A stretch of 64,000 nucleotides of DNA, taken from the NCBI RefSeq assembly GCF_000285835.1, contig NZ_HE978602.1, positions 66,499 to 130,498 on the forward strand. Direction: 5' to 3'. The notes beneath the pieces are model-generated. The model had not been told where the DNA came from. It searched no databases and was given only the letters and a program-made list of their open reading frames with translations. A program made the translations under genes and the position numbers. Source of the DNA: Brevibacterium senegalense (GTDB taxonomy: Bacteria > Actinomycetota > Actinomycetes > Actinomycetales > Brevibacteriaceae). Each line of letters begins with the position of its first letter. Position 1 is the stretch's first letter. Of the stretch, positions 16,094-24,623 are shown one piece after another.

Positions 16094-17239
16094 TCAGGCG
16101 GCTGCGTGCTCGCCTGACACTGTCGCCTGCTCCGCGAGCTCACGAGCGATGAACTCCGCGATCCTGTCCGCAGCGGACAGGCGGCCGGCTGACGTCTCGG
16201 CGGACTCGACCGCGGGGTTGTAGTTCGTGTTCGTGTTGATGTCGTAGATGACCTGGTCGCCGTCAGCGGTGTCGATGAACTCGATGCCAGCGATGTCGAT
16301 CCGCTGCTCTGCCAAGAACGCCTCCAGCCGCTGGACGAGCGGTGACTCGCGGGTGAGGTCCTCGCGCCGGGTGAACAGGCCGGTGAGCTGAGGCGCGTCA
16401 GGGCTGGGACCGGAGGCGGTCTCGGATCCGGACGCGGCCTCGGGACCGGGTGCGGCCTCGGGGTCGGTGGTGACGGCGGTTCCGGCCGTCCCCTCAGGAG
16501 CGGGAACCGCGCAGACGGCGGTGCTGATGCCGGGCTGGGGGATCTCGCAGGCCTCGGCGGGGCAGAGCTCGAACGAGCCGGCGGACACGTCGACGCGGAC
16601 GGCGTAGTGGAAGCGGCCGCCGATGAACTCCGCGCGCGTGATGAACGGCTGCGCTGGGCGGACGTACTCCTGGGCCAGCGTGATCCCGTCGTTGGGGGCG
16701 TTGTCGCCGCCGGGCGCGAACTCGTGGGCGACGGCGTCGAACTCCGCGTGGCTGTCGAACCGCCGCACGCCCAGCCCCTTGCCGCCCTGGTTGTGCTTCG
16801 TGATGAAGGGCGGATCGAGCGTGCGCACAGCGTCGGCCAGCCCCGCCGCGCCCAGCGCCGCGACGGTCCGGGGCACGGAGAAGCCGCGCGTCTCCAGCCG
16901 GCGGTGCTGCAGGACCTTGGACACCTCCAGCTCGTACACGTGCGCACCGTTGAGAACTGTGCGACCGCCGGCCTCGAGCCACGCGAGCAGCGCGCGCCCG
17001 TACTCCTTCACGTGCGGGTCGGTCCGGGTGTGCGACGACGCGGACAGGCGGGACCAGTAGAGGCCCTGCGGCGGCTCCTGCGACAGGTCGATGGTCGTGT
17101 CGGGCAGGAGCCACTCGACGACCTCGATGCCGCGGGTCTCCAGTGCCGTGGCGAACGGTGGGATCCACTCGGGGTTGTCATGGATGACGTGGACCGTCAG
17201 TGGAGACGAGGCGGGAGCCGAGGTCGTCGTCGGAACCAT
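16094..17239 (-). CDS. ATP-grasp ligase, RimK-like (substrate unknown)
   Basis: The 381-residue protein shows an ATP-grasp fold: a pre-ATP domain (HVIHDNPEWIPPFATALETR, HTRTDPHVKEYGRALLAWLE), nucleotide loop PFITKHNQGGKGLGVRRFDS (about residues 147-166), and a metal-binding end GIEFIDTADGDQVIYDINTN followed by TNYNP. A 45-residue Ala/Pro/Glu-rich insert (about residues 258-300) interrupts the domain and looks like a flexible loop. RimK-like enzymes add amino acids or amines to a carboxyl group. Its position between the MetE-like and BHMT genes hints at a role in the same module, but nothing in the sequence names a substrate. The start ATG at 17239 has no close ribosome binding site. Confidence 0.72.
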   Translation of the reverse strand: MVPTTTSAPASSPLTVHVIHDNPEWIPPFATALETRGIEVVEWLLPDTTIDLSQEPPQGLYWSRLSASSHTRTDPHVKEYGRALLAWLEAGGRTVLNGAHVYELEVSKVLQHRRLETRGFSVPRTVAALGAAGLADAVRTLDPPFITKHNQGGKGLGVRRFDSHAEFDAVAHEFAPGGDNAPNDGITLAQEYVRPAQPFITRAEFIGGRFHYAVRVDVSAGSFELCPAEACEIPQPGISTAVCAVPAPEGTAGTAVTTDPEAAPGPEAASGSETASGPSPDAPQLTGLFTRREDLTRESPLVQRLEAFLAEQRIDIAGIEFIDTADGDQVIYDINTNTNYNPAVESAETSAGRLSAADRIAEFIARELAEQATVSGEHAAA

Positions 17240-17766
17240 GTGCGTGGCCTTTCGCGATGCCCGCCGGGCCGGGCGGGTCTGCGGTGAAGCGTTTCCTGCC
17301 CACGGTAGTGCGCGCGGTGGGACGGCCGGGCGGCAACGGTCACAGGGGGTCACAGGCCGGGCGTTGGTCCGAGGGCGGTCGCGAGGATAGGAGGTGGGTG
17401 GGGCCTCCACTTCGCGACGGACGGCCGGGTGGCTCGAGGGACACGCGCGTGCACCCGTCCCGCGAGCACTCCGCCCGTCCTTCGCGGATCTGCGCCGCGC
17501 GTCAGCCGCACCAGGGCCACGTGGTCCGCCCGTCCCTCGCGACGCATGGTGCCCTCCCTCCATGTGGCCCCGCGAGCTCGCTGTATGACTCCCGGTGACG
17601 GGCGAGCACAGGCCGCTGATGGCCCCCGTGCTTAGGTGGCGACGTGATCGCGCCGTGGCGTCACGGACCATCCGTCGTCGCACGAGCATCACTGCCGATG
17701 CTGCGATCCCCCGGGATGCGCGGTGTCCAGGCGAAGCCCAGCCGGTGCACAGCCAAGGAGACAGAC
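17240..17766. other. 527-bp divergent intergenic region rich in palindromes
   Basis: No gene is credible here. The left part should hold the promoter of the ATP-grasp gene and the right part that of the BHMT gene. Several TCGCGA-centred dyads are visible. For example GCTCGAGGGAC (about 17432-17442) pairs with GTCCCGCGAGC (about 17458-17468) with one mismatch, and these sit inside TTCGCGACGGACGG and CCGTCCTTCGCGGA. A further TCGCGACGCATGG follows at about 17537. I looked for a SAM, B12 or glycine riboswitch core and did not find a convincing one. Confidence 0.5.
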
Positions 17767-18822
17767 ATGACCGTCACACCCGCACCCACCCTCACCCAGC
17801 GCCTCGACGCAGGCCCCGTCATCATCGCGGAGGGATTCCTCTTCGAGCTCGAGCGTCGGGGATACCTGACCGCCGGCGAGTTCGTCCCCGAGGTCGCCCT
17901 CGAGTTCCCGGAGGCCCTGCGCGCCCTGCACGTGGACTTCCAGCGCGCCGGCTCCGACATCGTCGAGGCCTTCACGTACAACGGCCACCGCGAGAAGATG
18001 CGGGTCATCGGCAAGGAGGAGCTGCTGGAGCCCCTCAACAGGGCGGCACTCACAATCGCGCGCGAGGTCGCTGACTCCCGCCCCGGTGACCTGGTCGCGG
18101 GCAACATCTCGAACTCCAACATCTGGGATCCGTCGAACCCGCAGAGCCAGGCCGAGGTCCGCGCGATGTTCGAGGAGATGGTGGGCTGGGCCGTCGAGGA
18201 GGGCGCCGACATCATCATCGGCGAGACCTTCTACTACGCGGGCGAGGCGCTCGCCGCCCTGGAGATCGCGAAGGCCAGCGGCCTCGAGGTCGTCCTCACC
18301 CTGGCGCCCATGGCGTTCGAGGAGATGGCCGACGGCGTGAGCGTCGTCGAGACCGCGCAGCGCCTCGAGCAGGCCGGCGCGGACGTCGTGGGCATGAACT
18401 GCTTCCGCGGCCCGGACACGCTCCTGCCGTACATCCGCCAGATCCGCGAGGCGGTGTCGTGTCACGTGGGCGCGCTGCCCATCCCGTACCGGACGACGCA
18501 GGAGGAGCCCACCTTCTTCAACCTGAGCGATCCGCACGCGCGCGTGCCCGCCCCGCACGGCCGGACCTTCCCCACGGCCCTGGACCCGCTGTACTCGAAC
18601 CGGTATGAGATCCGCCAGTTCGCACAGGACGCGTACGAGATCGGCGTCAACTACCTGGGCGTGTGCTGCGGTGCCTCACCGGTCCACATCCGCGAGGTCG
18701 CCGAGGCCCTGGGCCGCGTGACCGACGCGAGCCGCTTCTCCGAGCGCATGGAGAACCACTTCATGTACGGCAGCAACGAGCGCCTGCCGGAGCACATCGT
18801 CGCTCTGGGCGACCGCGCCTGA
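17767..18822 (+). CDS. Betaine-homocysteine S-methyltransferase-like protein
   Basis: The 351-residue protein belongs to the homocysteine S-methyltransferase family. The three zinc ligands are Cys212 (GMNCFRGP) and Cys300-Cys301 (GVCCGASP). The N-terminal IIAEGFLFELERRGY and the segment DIVEAFTYNGHREK fit the BHMT branch more than the bacterial MmuM branch. Expected reaction: glycine betaine + homocysteine to dimethylglycine + methionine. CAAGGAGACAG precedes the ATG at 17767. The gbcAB-like genes 5 kb away also act on betaine, so the two would compete for or share the substrate. S-methylmethionine or dimethylsulfoniopropionate remain possible donors. Confidence 0.78.
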   Translation: MTVTPAPTLTQRLDAGPVIIAEGFLFELERRGYLTAGEFVPEVALEFPEALRALHVDFQRAGSDIVEAFTYNGHREKMRVIGKEELLEPLNRAALTIAREVADSRPGDLVAGNISNSNIWDPSNPQSQAEVRAMFEEMVGWAVEEGADIIIGETFYYAGEALAALEIAKASGLEVVLTLAPMAFEEMADGVSVVETAQRLEQAGADVVGMNCFRGPDTLLPYIRQIREAVSCHVGALPIPYRTTQEEPTFFNLSDPHARVPAPHGRTFPTALDPLYSNRYEIRQFAQDAYEIGVNYLGVCCGASPVHIREVAEALGRVTDASRFSERMENHFMYGSNERLPEHIVALGDRA

Positions 18823-18865
18823 GCTGACCGGCCGGGCCGCTTGAGCTGACCGGACCTATCTGCAC

Positions 18866-18935
18866 CGACGCGCCGCGAGCCTGTTCGACGCACCCCAGCA
18901 CGCGGGGTCCCGTCGAACACGCTCGCGGCGCGTCG
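18866..18935. terminator. Long palindrome between convergent genes
   Basis: An arm of about 31 nt (18866-18896, CGACGCGCCGCGAGCCTGTT then CGACGCACCCC) pairs with 18904-18935 with only a few mismatches. The loop is AGCACGC. It separates the BHMT gene (+) from the SDR gene (-), so it should stop transcription from both sides. Its right arm resembles the palindrome at 9923-9989. Confidence 0.78.
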
Positions 18936-18961
18936 CGATTCAGGGGAGAGGCGGACCGGCC

Positions 18962-19816
18962 TCAGTACCGCGGCCGCACCCACACCTCGCTGATGACCGC
19001 GTCCTCCGGTGCGTCGACGACGTGCCGGACGGACCGGGCCACGCTCGTGGGGTCCATGCGGAAGTCCCGCTCCTGCACCGGATAGTCGTGCTGGCTGGAC
19101 TCCTGCGACATCCGCGTGTGCGTGGGCCCGGGAGCCACCGTCGAGACGCGCACCCCGTCCTCGCCCACCTGCTGCCGCAGCCCGTCGGCCACCGCCTGCA
19201 GTGCGTGCTTCGACGCGGAGTACACCGTGTGGAACGGCACCGAGGTCCGCGAGGCCCCCGAGCCGATGAACACGACCGTCCCCTTGACCATCCGCAGCAG
19301 CGGCAGCAGCGACCGGGTGATCTCAGCCGGTGCGATGACATTGGTCGCGAACGATTCCCGCCAGTCATTGGGCGTCGCGTCCTCCACGGTGAAGCGGGGC
19401 GCCATCGCGGCGCAGTGCACCAGGACGTCGACGCGGCCCAGCGGCGTGGCCTCCTCGAGGATGATCTCCCCGGCCGTCTCCGGATCCGTCAGATCCGCGA
19501 ACACGGGGATGACGCGCGACTCATCGACGGCAGCGGAACCCGCGCGTCCCGCCGCAGAGATCTCCGGCGCCGTCGACGCCACGGACTCGACGACCGCCTC
19601 GAGCCGCTCCATGTCCCGGCCGATCGCCAGGACCAGGTGGTCGTGCGACAGCTCGCGGACGATCTCCGCGCCGATCCCGCTGGATCCGCCCGTCACCACC
19701 GCGACGGGGGTGGAGGACTTGATCCTCTTGCTCGAGAAGTCGAGGACCTCGGCGTTCAGGTTCGAGGGAGTGGGGCGGGAGGACCCGCCGGACTGCGTGA
19801 ACGGAGAGTGCGGCAT
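18962..19816 (-). CDS. Short-chain dehydrogenase/reductase
   Basis: The 284-residue protein has the SDR cofactor motif TGGSSGIG (residues about 42-49), NAG-like HCAAMAP, the catalytic Ser in SGASRTS and YSASK (Tyr-x3-Lys). It is a classical SDR that would use NAD(P)H; the substrate cannot be inferred. GACAAT lies 6 nt before the ATG at 19816, pointing to a leaderless mRNA. The first 35 residues precede the Rossmann fold and are Ser/Pro-rich, slightly longer than usual, so a later start cannot be ruled out. Confidence 0.85.
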   Translation of the reverse strand: MPHSPFTQSGGSSRPTPSNLNAEVLDFSSKRIKSSTPVAVVTGGSSGIGAEIVRELSHDHLVLAIGRDMERLEAVVESVASTAPEISAAGRAGSAAVDESRVIPVFADLTDPETAGEIILEEATPLGRVDVLVHCAAMAPRFTVEDATPNDWRESFATNVIAPAEITRSLLPLLRMVKGTVVFIGSGASRTSVPFHTVYSASKHALQAVADGLRQQVGEDGVRVSTVAPGPTHTRMSQESSQHDYPVQERDFRMDPTSVARSVRHVVDAPEDAVISEVWVRPRY

Positions 19817-19856
19817 TCCCCCATTGTCACGCAGACGACCGGCCCGCGGGGCGTGA

Positions 19857-20311
19857 TGTACGCGTCAGCCGTGGCCAGCGTGCGCGGGATCGTTGCCAGA
19901 TCGGGTGAGGTGAGCACATGCGTGAGCCGATCCCGCTCCCGCCGCACGATGGTGCACCGCTTATGAGCCCGCGGCGCGTCCAGTCCTCTGGACCAGGTGC
20001 TGGGTGCGTTCGTCGCGTGCAACCAGGTGACCTCCGCGATCGTGGCCCAGGGCCAGGGCATCGAGCTGGGACAGTTCTCGGGCCGGGTGGAGGCGGAGCT
20101 GGACAACTCCGTGCTGGTCTATGGGGCGGAGGGGAACCCGAACTTCTCGCGCGTCGCGCTCACCGTCGAACTGGAGACCCATCTGGACGACGCCGCTTTC
20201 GACGTATTCGTGGCCGAGGTCACCCGGCGATGCCCGCTGACGCAGCTGTTCGTGCGCTCCGGCGTTGAGGTGACGACCGACTGGAAGAACAGGGTGCTTG
20301 CCTCAGCCTGA
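19857..20311 (+). pseudogene. OsmC-family protein gene with an internal stop
   Basis: From 19997 the frame gives the C-terminal OsmC half: FVACNQVTSAIVAQGQGIEL, then VALTVELETHLDDAAFDVFV and TRRCPLTQLFVRSGVEVTTD. OsmC proteins reduce organic hydroperoxides or act in thiol stress. Upstream in the same frame, ARGASSPLDQVLGA is also OsmC-like (compare -GPSPLDQVL-). It is cut off by a TGA at 19964-19966 from a plausible N-terminus starting at ATG 19857 (MYASAVASVRGIVARSGEVS). The gene therefore appears broken by a nonsense change, perhaps with local frame damage. A start at GTG/ATG near 19997 would give 104 residues without the first Cys region being lost, so a short product is possible. Confidence 0.6.
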
Positions 20312-20498
20312 CCGATGGTCGGTCCACCCACGTCTGACTGGGCATCGACATCCCGGGTCGGACTCGTCGGGAGACGGGTCGATCACTGCCGGCGGACTGC
20401 CCACCCCGGTGATGTCCGACGAGCTGGTGGCCCGTCCGTGTGTCCGTCCGGCGCCCCCGCTCACACATCCCGCACGCACTGCATGATCAGATCGAGAG

Positions 20499-22571
20499 TC
20501 AGATCGACAGTGCCTGCAGGTCCAGCACCTGGGTGTCCAGCGGGCGCGGGATCGCGGCCAGCAGTCGCTGCGTGTACGGATTCTCGGGCCTGGCGAACAC
20601 CTGCTCGACCAGCCCGGTCTCCACCTGGTGGCCCTGCGACAGGACCGTCACCGAGTGCGCGATCTGCCGCACCACCGCCAAGTCGTGCGAGATGAACACG
20701 TACGTGAGCCCCAGCTCCTCCTGCAGCCGCTGGATGAGCTCGAGGATCTGCGCCTGCACCGTCACGTCGAGCGCCGAGACCGCCTCATCGAACACGACCA
20801 GCCGCGGCTCGATCACCAGCGCCCGGGCGATCGCGATCCGCTGCAGCTGCCCACCGGACAGCTCCCGCGGCCTGCGCGACGCCAGCCCCGGATCCAGCGC
20901 CACCCGCTCCATGGCCTGCGCGACCAGCTCCATGCGCTCGGCCTTCGTGCCGATGCGGAAGTTCCGCAGAGGCTCCGCGATCGACGCCCCCACCGTGTGG
21001 ACGGGATCCAGCGCGCTCGCCGGGTTCTGGTGCACCAGCTGCACCGTCCGCCGGTACTCGCGCAGCTGCCGCTTCGTGAGGCTCTCCGCCTGGAAGTCGC
21101 CCACGCGGATCGTCCCGGACTGCGGCGCGGAGAAGCCCGCGAGCGCTCGCCCGATCGTCGACTTCCCCGACCCGGACTCGCCCACCAGTCCCAGCGTCGT
21201 CCCCGCGGGGACGCTGAAGGTCACGTCCTCGATGCCGATGATCGCCGACTGGGTGCCCCCGGCCTCGGCGGACGCGACTGTTCCTGAAGCCGCGCCGGTT
21301 TCCGAGACAGCACCTGCTCCCGAGGTCGTACCCGGCTCCCCGTCCTGCGTCTCCTCTCGCGGGACGCGGGCGAAGACCTGGGTGAGGCCGCGCACCTCGA
21401 CGAGGGGCGCCTGTGTTGCAGCCTCCGAGTCGGACGCCGGTGCCGACGTCGAAGCCGCTGTCGAGGCCTCAGCCCCGTCCGTCAGACCGGTGAGGGCCTG
21501 CATCGACGGCGCATCGGCCAGGAGGCGGCGGGTGTACGCGCTCTCCGGACGGCTCAGCAGCAGCTGGGCCGGGCCGCGCTCCTCGACGATGCCGCCGCGG
21601 ACCACGACGAGGTCGTCGGCGCGCTCGGCGGCGACGGCCAGGTCGTGCGTGATGAAGAGGATGCCGGTGTTCGCCTCGCGGCGCAGGTCGTCCAGCAGAT
21701 CGAGGATCCGCTTCTGCACCGTCACATCCAGCGCCGAGGTCGGCTCATCCGCAATGAGAAGCTGCGGATCCAGACTGATCGCCGCCGCGATGAGCGCGCG
21801 CTGGCGCATGCCGCCGGACAGCTCGTGCGGGTACTGCTGCGCCCGCATCTGCGGCCGGTCGATCCCCACGCGATCCAGCAGCTGGTGCACCCGCTCCCGG
21901 CGCTGCGCCGAAGTCAGTGACGTGTGCAGCCGCAGCGACTCGGCGACGTTCGCGCCCACCGTCTTGAGCGGGTTGAGCGACGTGCCAGGATCCTGCGGGA
22001 TGTACCCGATCCGCGCCCCGCGCACCCGCTGCCACTGCGCGGGCGTGAGGGATCGAAGGTCCAGCTCTGGGTCCTCACCGTGGGCGCCCAGCCGGATCTC
22101 ACCACTGGTCACCTGCGCGTTCGACGCGAGCAGCCCGATGACCGCGCCCGCCGTCGTCGACTTGCCGGATCCGGACTCGCCCACGACCGCAGTGATCCCG
22201 CCGGCCCGGATGTCCAGGTCGACGTCGCGGATCGCCGCGGCCGGCTCGCCGGACCGCGTCGTGTAGGACACGGCCAGGTCGCGCACGCGCAGGACAGTTC
22301 CCGCGACCGAGGCCCCCTGCCCATCCGCGGTTCCCTCCGGGTCCGCGAACACAGCCGGGTAATCGATCGAGTAGTCCGTGCCGATCCGGCTGCGGTACTT
22401 CTGCGGCGTGCCCACACCCACACCGCGCGGCTTGGGCTGGGGCGTGCTGTCAGCACCCGATGCGGGGGCTGCGCCAGCCGCCGGGGTTGCGCCTGCGCTG
22501 GTCGCAGGGGTGGTGCCGTCCGCGCTGGACTGGACCGGGGCCTCGGCGCCGGTGTTCTTCTCGCTGCTCAT
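20499..22571 (-). CDS. Peptide/nickel-type ABC transporter, fused double ATPase (DppD-DppF)
   Basis: The 690-residue protein has two complete ABC ATPase halves. The first has Walker A GESGSGKST, signature LSGGMRQRA and Walker B LLIADEPTSALD. The second has GESGSGKST, LSGGQLQRI and LVVFDEAVSALD (Glu-Ala in place of Glu-Pro). The family extension YTRRLLA or YTQRLLA follows each half, as in oligopeptide transporters. A 60-residue Thr/Ala/Gly-rich linker precedes the second half, and the first 60 residues are similar low-complexity sequence. ATG 22571 overlaps the stop of the permease gene (ATGA). The leader peptide upstream of this operon suggests the cargo may be a sulfur-containing peptide such as glutathione. 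Confidence 0.9.
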   Translation of the reverse strand: MSSEKNTGAEAPVQSSADGTTPATSAGATPAAGAAPASGADSTPQPKPRGVGVGTPQKYRSRIGTDYSIDYPAVFADPEGTADGQGASVAGTVLRVRDLAVSYTTRSGEPAAAIRDVDLDIRAGGITAVVGESGSGKSTTAGAVIGLLASNAQVTSGEIRLGAHGEDPELDLRSLTPAQWQRVRGARIGYIPQDPGTSLNPLKTVGANVAESLRLHTSLTSAQRRERVHQLLDRVGIDRPQMRAQQYPHELSGGMRQRALIAAAISLDPQLLIADEPTSALDVTVQKRILDLLDDLRREANTGILFITHDLAVAAERADDLVVVRGGIVEERGPAQLLLSRPESAYTRRLLADAPSMQALTGLTDGAEASTAASTSAPASDSEAATQAPLVEVRGLTQVFARVPREETQDGEPGTTSGAGAVSETGAASGTVASAEAGGTQSAIIGIEDVTFSVPAGTTLGLVGESGSGKSTIGRALAGFSAPQSGTIRVGDFQAESLTKRQLREYRRTVQLVHQNPASALDPVHTVGASIAEPLRNFRIGTKAERMELVAQAMERVALDPGLASRRPRELSGGQLQRIAIARALVIEPRLVVFDEAVSALDVTVQAQILELIQRLQEELGLTYVFISHDLAVVRQIAHSVTVLSQGHQVETGLVEQVFARPENPYTQRLLAAIPRPLDTQVLDLQALSI

Positions 22572-23458
22572 GCGGCTGCCTTTCGCAGTGCGGTGCCCAG
22601 GCGGTGCGTGGAGACCACGACGGCCATGACGATGAGGCCCGGGAGGACGGTGAGCCACCAGGCGGTGGCGACGAAGTTGCGGCCCTCGGCGATGATGAGG
22701 CCCCACTCGGGGGTGGGTGCCGGCGCGCCGTAGCCCAGGAAGCCCAGGGTGGAGATCTGCAGGATCGCGCTGCCCACCTGCAGCACCGCCAGCGCCAGCA
22801 CCGCGGAGATCGCGTTGGGCACGACGTGCCGGATGAGCACGGACCAGTAGCTGCCGCCGGATCCGTAGGCTGCCTGCACGTAGTCGGCCTGCATGATCGT
22901 GACGGCCTGCGACCGGGACAGGCGGGCGAACTGCGCGATCGCGGTGATTCCCACGGCGATCGCGACGTTCACGATGCCGAAGCCCAGGACGATGACGATC
23001 GTGAGGCTCAGCAGCAGTGCGGGGATCGAGAGGAGGACGTCGACGATGCGCATGAGCACCTCGCCCAGCCAGCCGCCGCGCGACCCGGCGATGAGGCCGA
23101 TCGCGGATCCCACGATGAGTCCCACGCCCACCGCGATGAGCGCGGCCAGCAGCGATCGTGAGGCGCCGTGGACCACGCGCGAGTACACGTCGCGCCCGAT
23201 CTGGTCCGTCCCGAACCAGTGCTCCGCCGACGGCGCCAGCAGCGCCGCAGTGTCCCCGCCGTCCACCGGATCATGCCCCGTGAAGAGGCCCGGCAGCAGC
23301 GCCCACAGAATCGTGATCCCCAGGATCACCGCCGCGATGATCGTGCCCGGTGTCAGCAGGTCGCGTGCCGTGGAATGGCCTCGGCGGCCGCGTCCCGAGC
23401 GTCCCTCCGCGGGCTGCGCGACCGGAGCGTCTGCGCTCGTCAGATCGATCGTGCTCAT
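22568..23458 (-). CDS. Peptide-type ABC transporter permease (DppC-like)
   Basis: The 296-residue permease has an N-terminal OppC_N-like helix (GTIIAAVILGITILWALLPG), the conserved HWFGTDQIGRDVYSRVVHGA segment of DppC/OppC proteins, five further helices and the EAA-type loop QADYVQAAYGSGGSYWSVLI that contacts the ATPase. It overlaps both neighbours by 4 nt (ATGA), so it is coupled to the DppB-like gene upstream and the ATPase gene downstream. Confidence 0.92.
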   Translation of the reverse strand: MSTIDLTSADAPVAQPAEGRSGRGRRGHSTARDLLTPGTIIAAVILGITILWALLPGLFTGHDPVDGGDTAALLAPSAEHWFGTDQIGRDVYSRVVHGASRSLLAALIAVGVGLIVGSAIGLIAGSRGGWLGEVLMRIVDVLLSIPALLLSLTIVIVLGFGIVNVAIAVGITAIAQFARLSRSQAVTIMQADYVQAAYGSGGSYWSVLIRHVVPNAISAVLALAVLQVGSAILQISTLGFLGYGAPAPTPEWGLIIAEGRNFVATAWWLTVLPGLIVMAVVVSTHRLGTALRKAAA

Positions 23459-24621
23459 GCCGGGTCTCCGTTCGTGGACGAGGTGCGGGGCGCCGAGGCT
23501 GTGCCACCTGCTGCTGAAGACGGACCGCTCGAGGCCGCCGAGGCCGTGGTCGCCGTGGTCGCGCTGGCTGAGGCCGTGGCGGTCTGGGTGCTGTCAGCTG
23601 GGCTCGTGCCTGCCGAGGTTCCGGTCGCAGCGCTCGCCGCGCCGGCGGGTTCGAGGTGCTTGCGCGCGGCGCGGCCGACGCGGCCCCGGTGGCGCAGGCG
23701 CGGGTCGACCAATGGGTAGAGCAGGTCGACGATGAGATTCACGATGACGAAGCCGATCGTCGCGATGACGACGATCGCCAGCAGCACCGGGTTGTCGCGG
23801 TTCGCGACCGCCTGCGCGGTGAGGCTGCCCAGCCCGTTGCGACCGAAGACGGTCTCCGTGACGACGGCGCCGGCCACCAGCTCGCCGAACAGCAGGCCCG
23901 CGATCGTGAGCGCCGGCAGTGAGGCGTTGCGGATGACGGAGTTGACCAGCAGCCATGCCTCGGAGGCCCCCTTCGCCCGGGTGACGTGGACGAACGACTG
24001 GGTCCGGACCTCGGCGACGGACCGGATGAGGACCTGCGCGAGGGGAGCCGACAGCGGGATGGCCAGCGTCAGGGTGGGGAGGATGAGGGCTTCGATCGGG
24101 CCGGGGTCCACGACGTTCACCCAGCCCAGCTGGAAGCTGAGCACCTGGATGATGACGATGCCCAGCCAGAAGACGGGCACGGACACGAAGAGGCTGGGGG
24201 CGGAGTCGACCGCGGCGGCCAGCCACGCGGGCCTGCCGTAGGAGGCCAGCACCGTGACGATGACGGCCAGCACGATCGCGGCGACGAAGCCGCACAGGGC
24301 CAGCACCGCGGTGGACGGCAGGGCGGCCGTGATGAGGGTGGACACGGCCGCGCCCGAGTTCACGGAGTAGCCGAAATCGCCCTGCAGGAAGCCCACGAGC
24401 GACTGCCAGTACTGGATGTACCAGGGGGCGTCCGCGCCGTAGGAGTCGCGGATCGCCTCGACCTGGTCCGCGGACAGGCCCAGCGCGGGGTTCGCGAAGC
24501 GGGCCAGCACGCCGTCGCCGGGCAGGATCATGAGCAGCACGGCGGCCAGGGTGAAGGCCAGGAACAGGACGAGCACCGCCTGCCCCAGCCGGGAGGCCAC
24601 GTAGCGGAGGGTGGGGGACAT
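23455..24621 (-). CDS. Peptide-type ABC transporter permease (DppB-like)
   Basis: The 388-residue permease starts LRYVASRLGQAVLVLFLAFT as DppB/OppB proteins do, has six helices, and carries the permease loop THVTRAKGASEAWLLVNSVI-like (TRAKGASEAWLLVNSVIRNA). Residues from about 320 on are an Ala/Thr/Ser-rich tail without predicted structure, unusually long for the family and likely cytoplasmic. Two nucleotides separate it from the binding-protein gene; its stop overlaps the DppC-like ATG. Confidence 0.9.
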   Translation of the reverse strand: MSPTLRYVASRLGQAVLVLFLAFTLAAVLLMILPGDGVLARFANPALGLSADQVEAIRDSYGADAPWYIQYWQSLVGFLQGDFGYSVNSGAAVSTLITAALPSTAVLALCGFVAAIVLAVIVTVLASYGRPAWLAAAVDSAPSLFVSVPVFWLGIVIIQVLSFQLGWVNVVDPGPIEALILPTLTLAIPLSAPLAQVLIRSVAEVRTQSFVHVTRAKGASEAWLLVNSVIRNASLPALTIAGLLFGELVAGAVVTETVFGRNGLGSLTAQAVANRDNPVLLAIVVIATIGFVIVNLIVDLLYPLVDPRLRHRGRVGRAARKHLEPAGAASAATGTSAGTSPADSTQTATASASATTATTASAASSGPSSAAGGTASAPRTSSTNGDPA

Positions 24622-24623
24622 GC

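Noticed and set aside
14317-16947. An 876-codon minus-strand frame over the methionine synthase-like gene
   Set aside because: Its sequence is Arg/Pro-rich shadow coding with no family match, while the plus strand holds a gene with zinc ligands and a ribosome binding site.
17580-17766. SAM or cobalamin riboswitch in front of the BHMT gene
   Set aside because: No conserved core of either class could be found; only GC-rich dyads are present.
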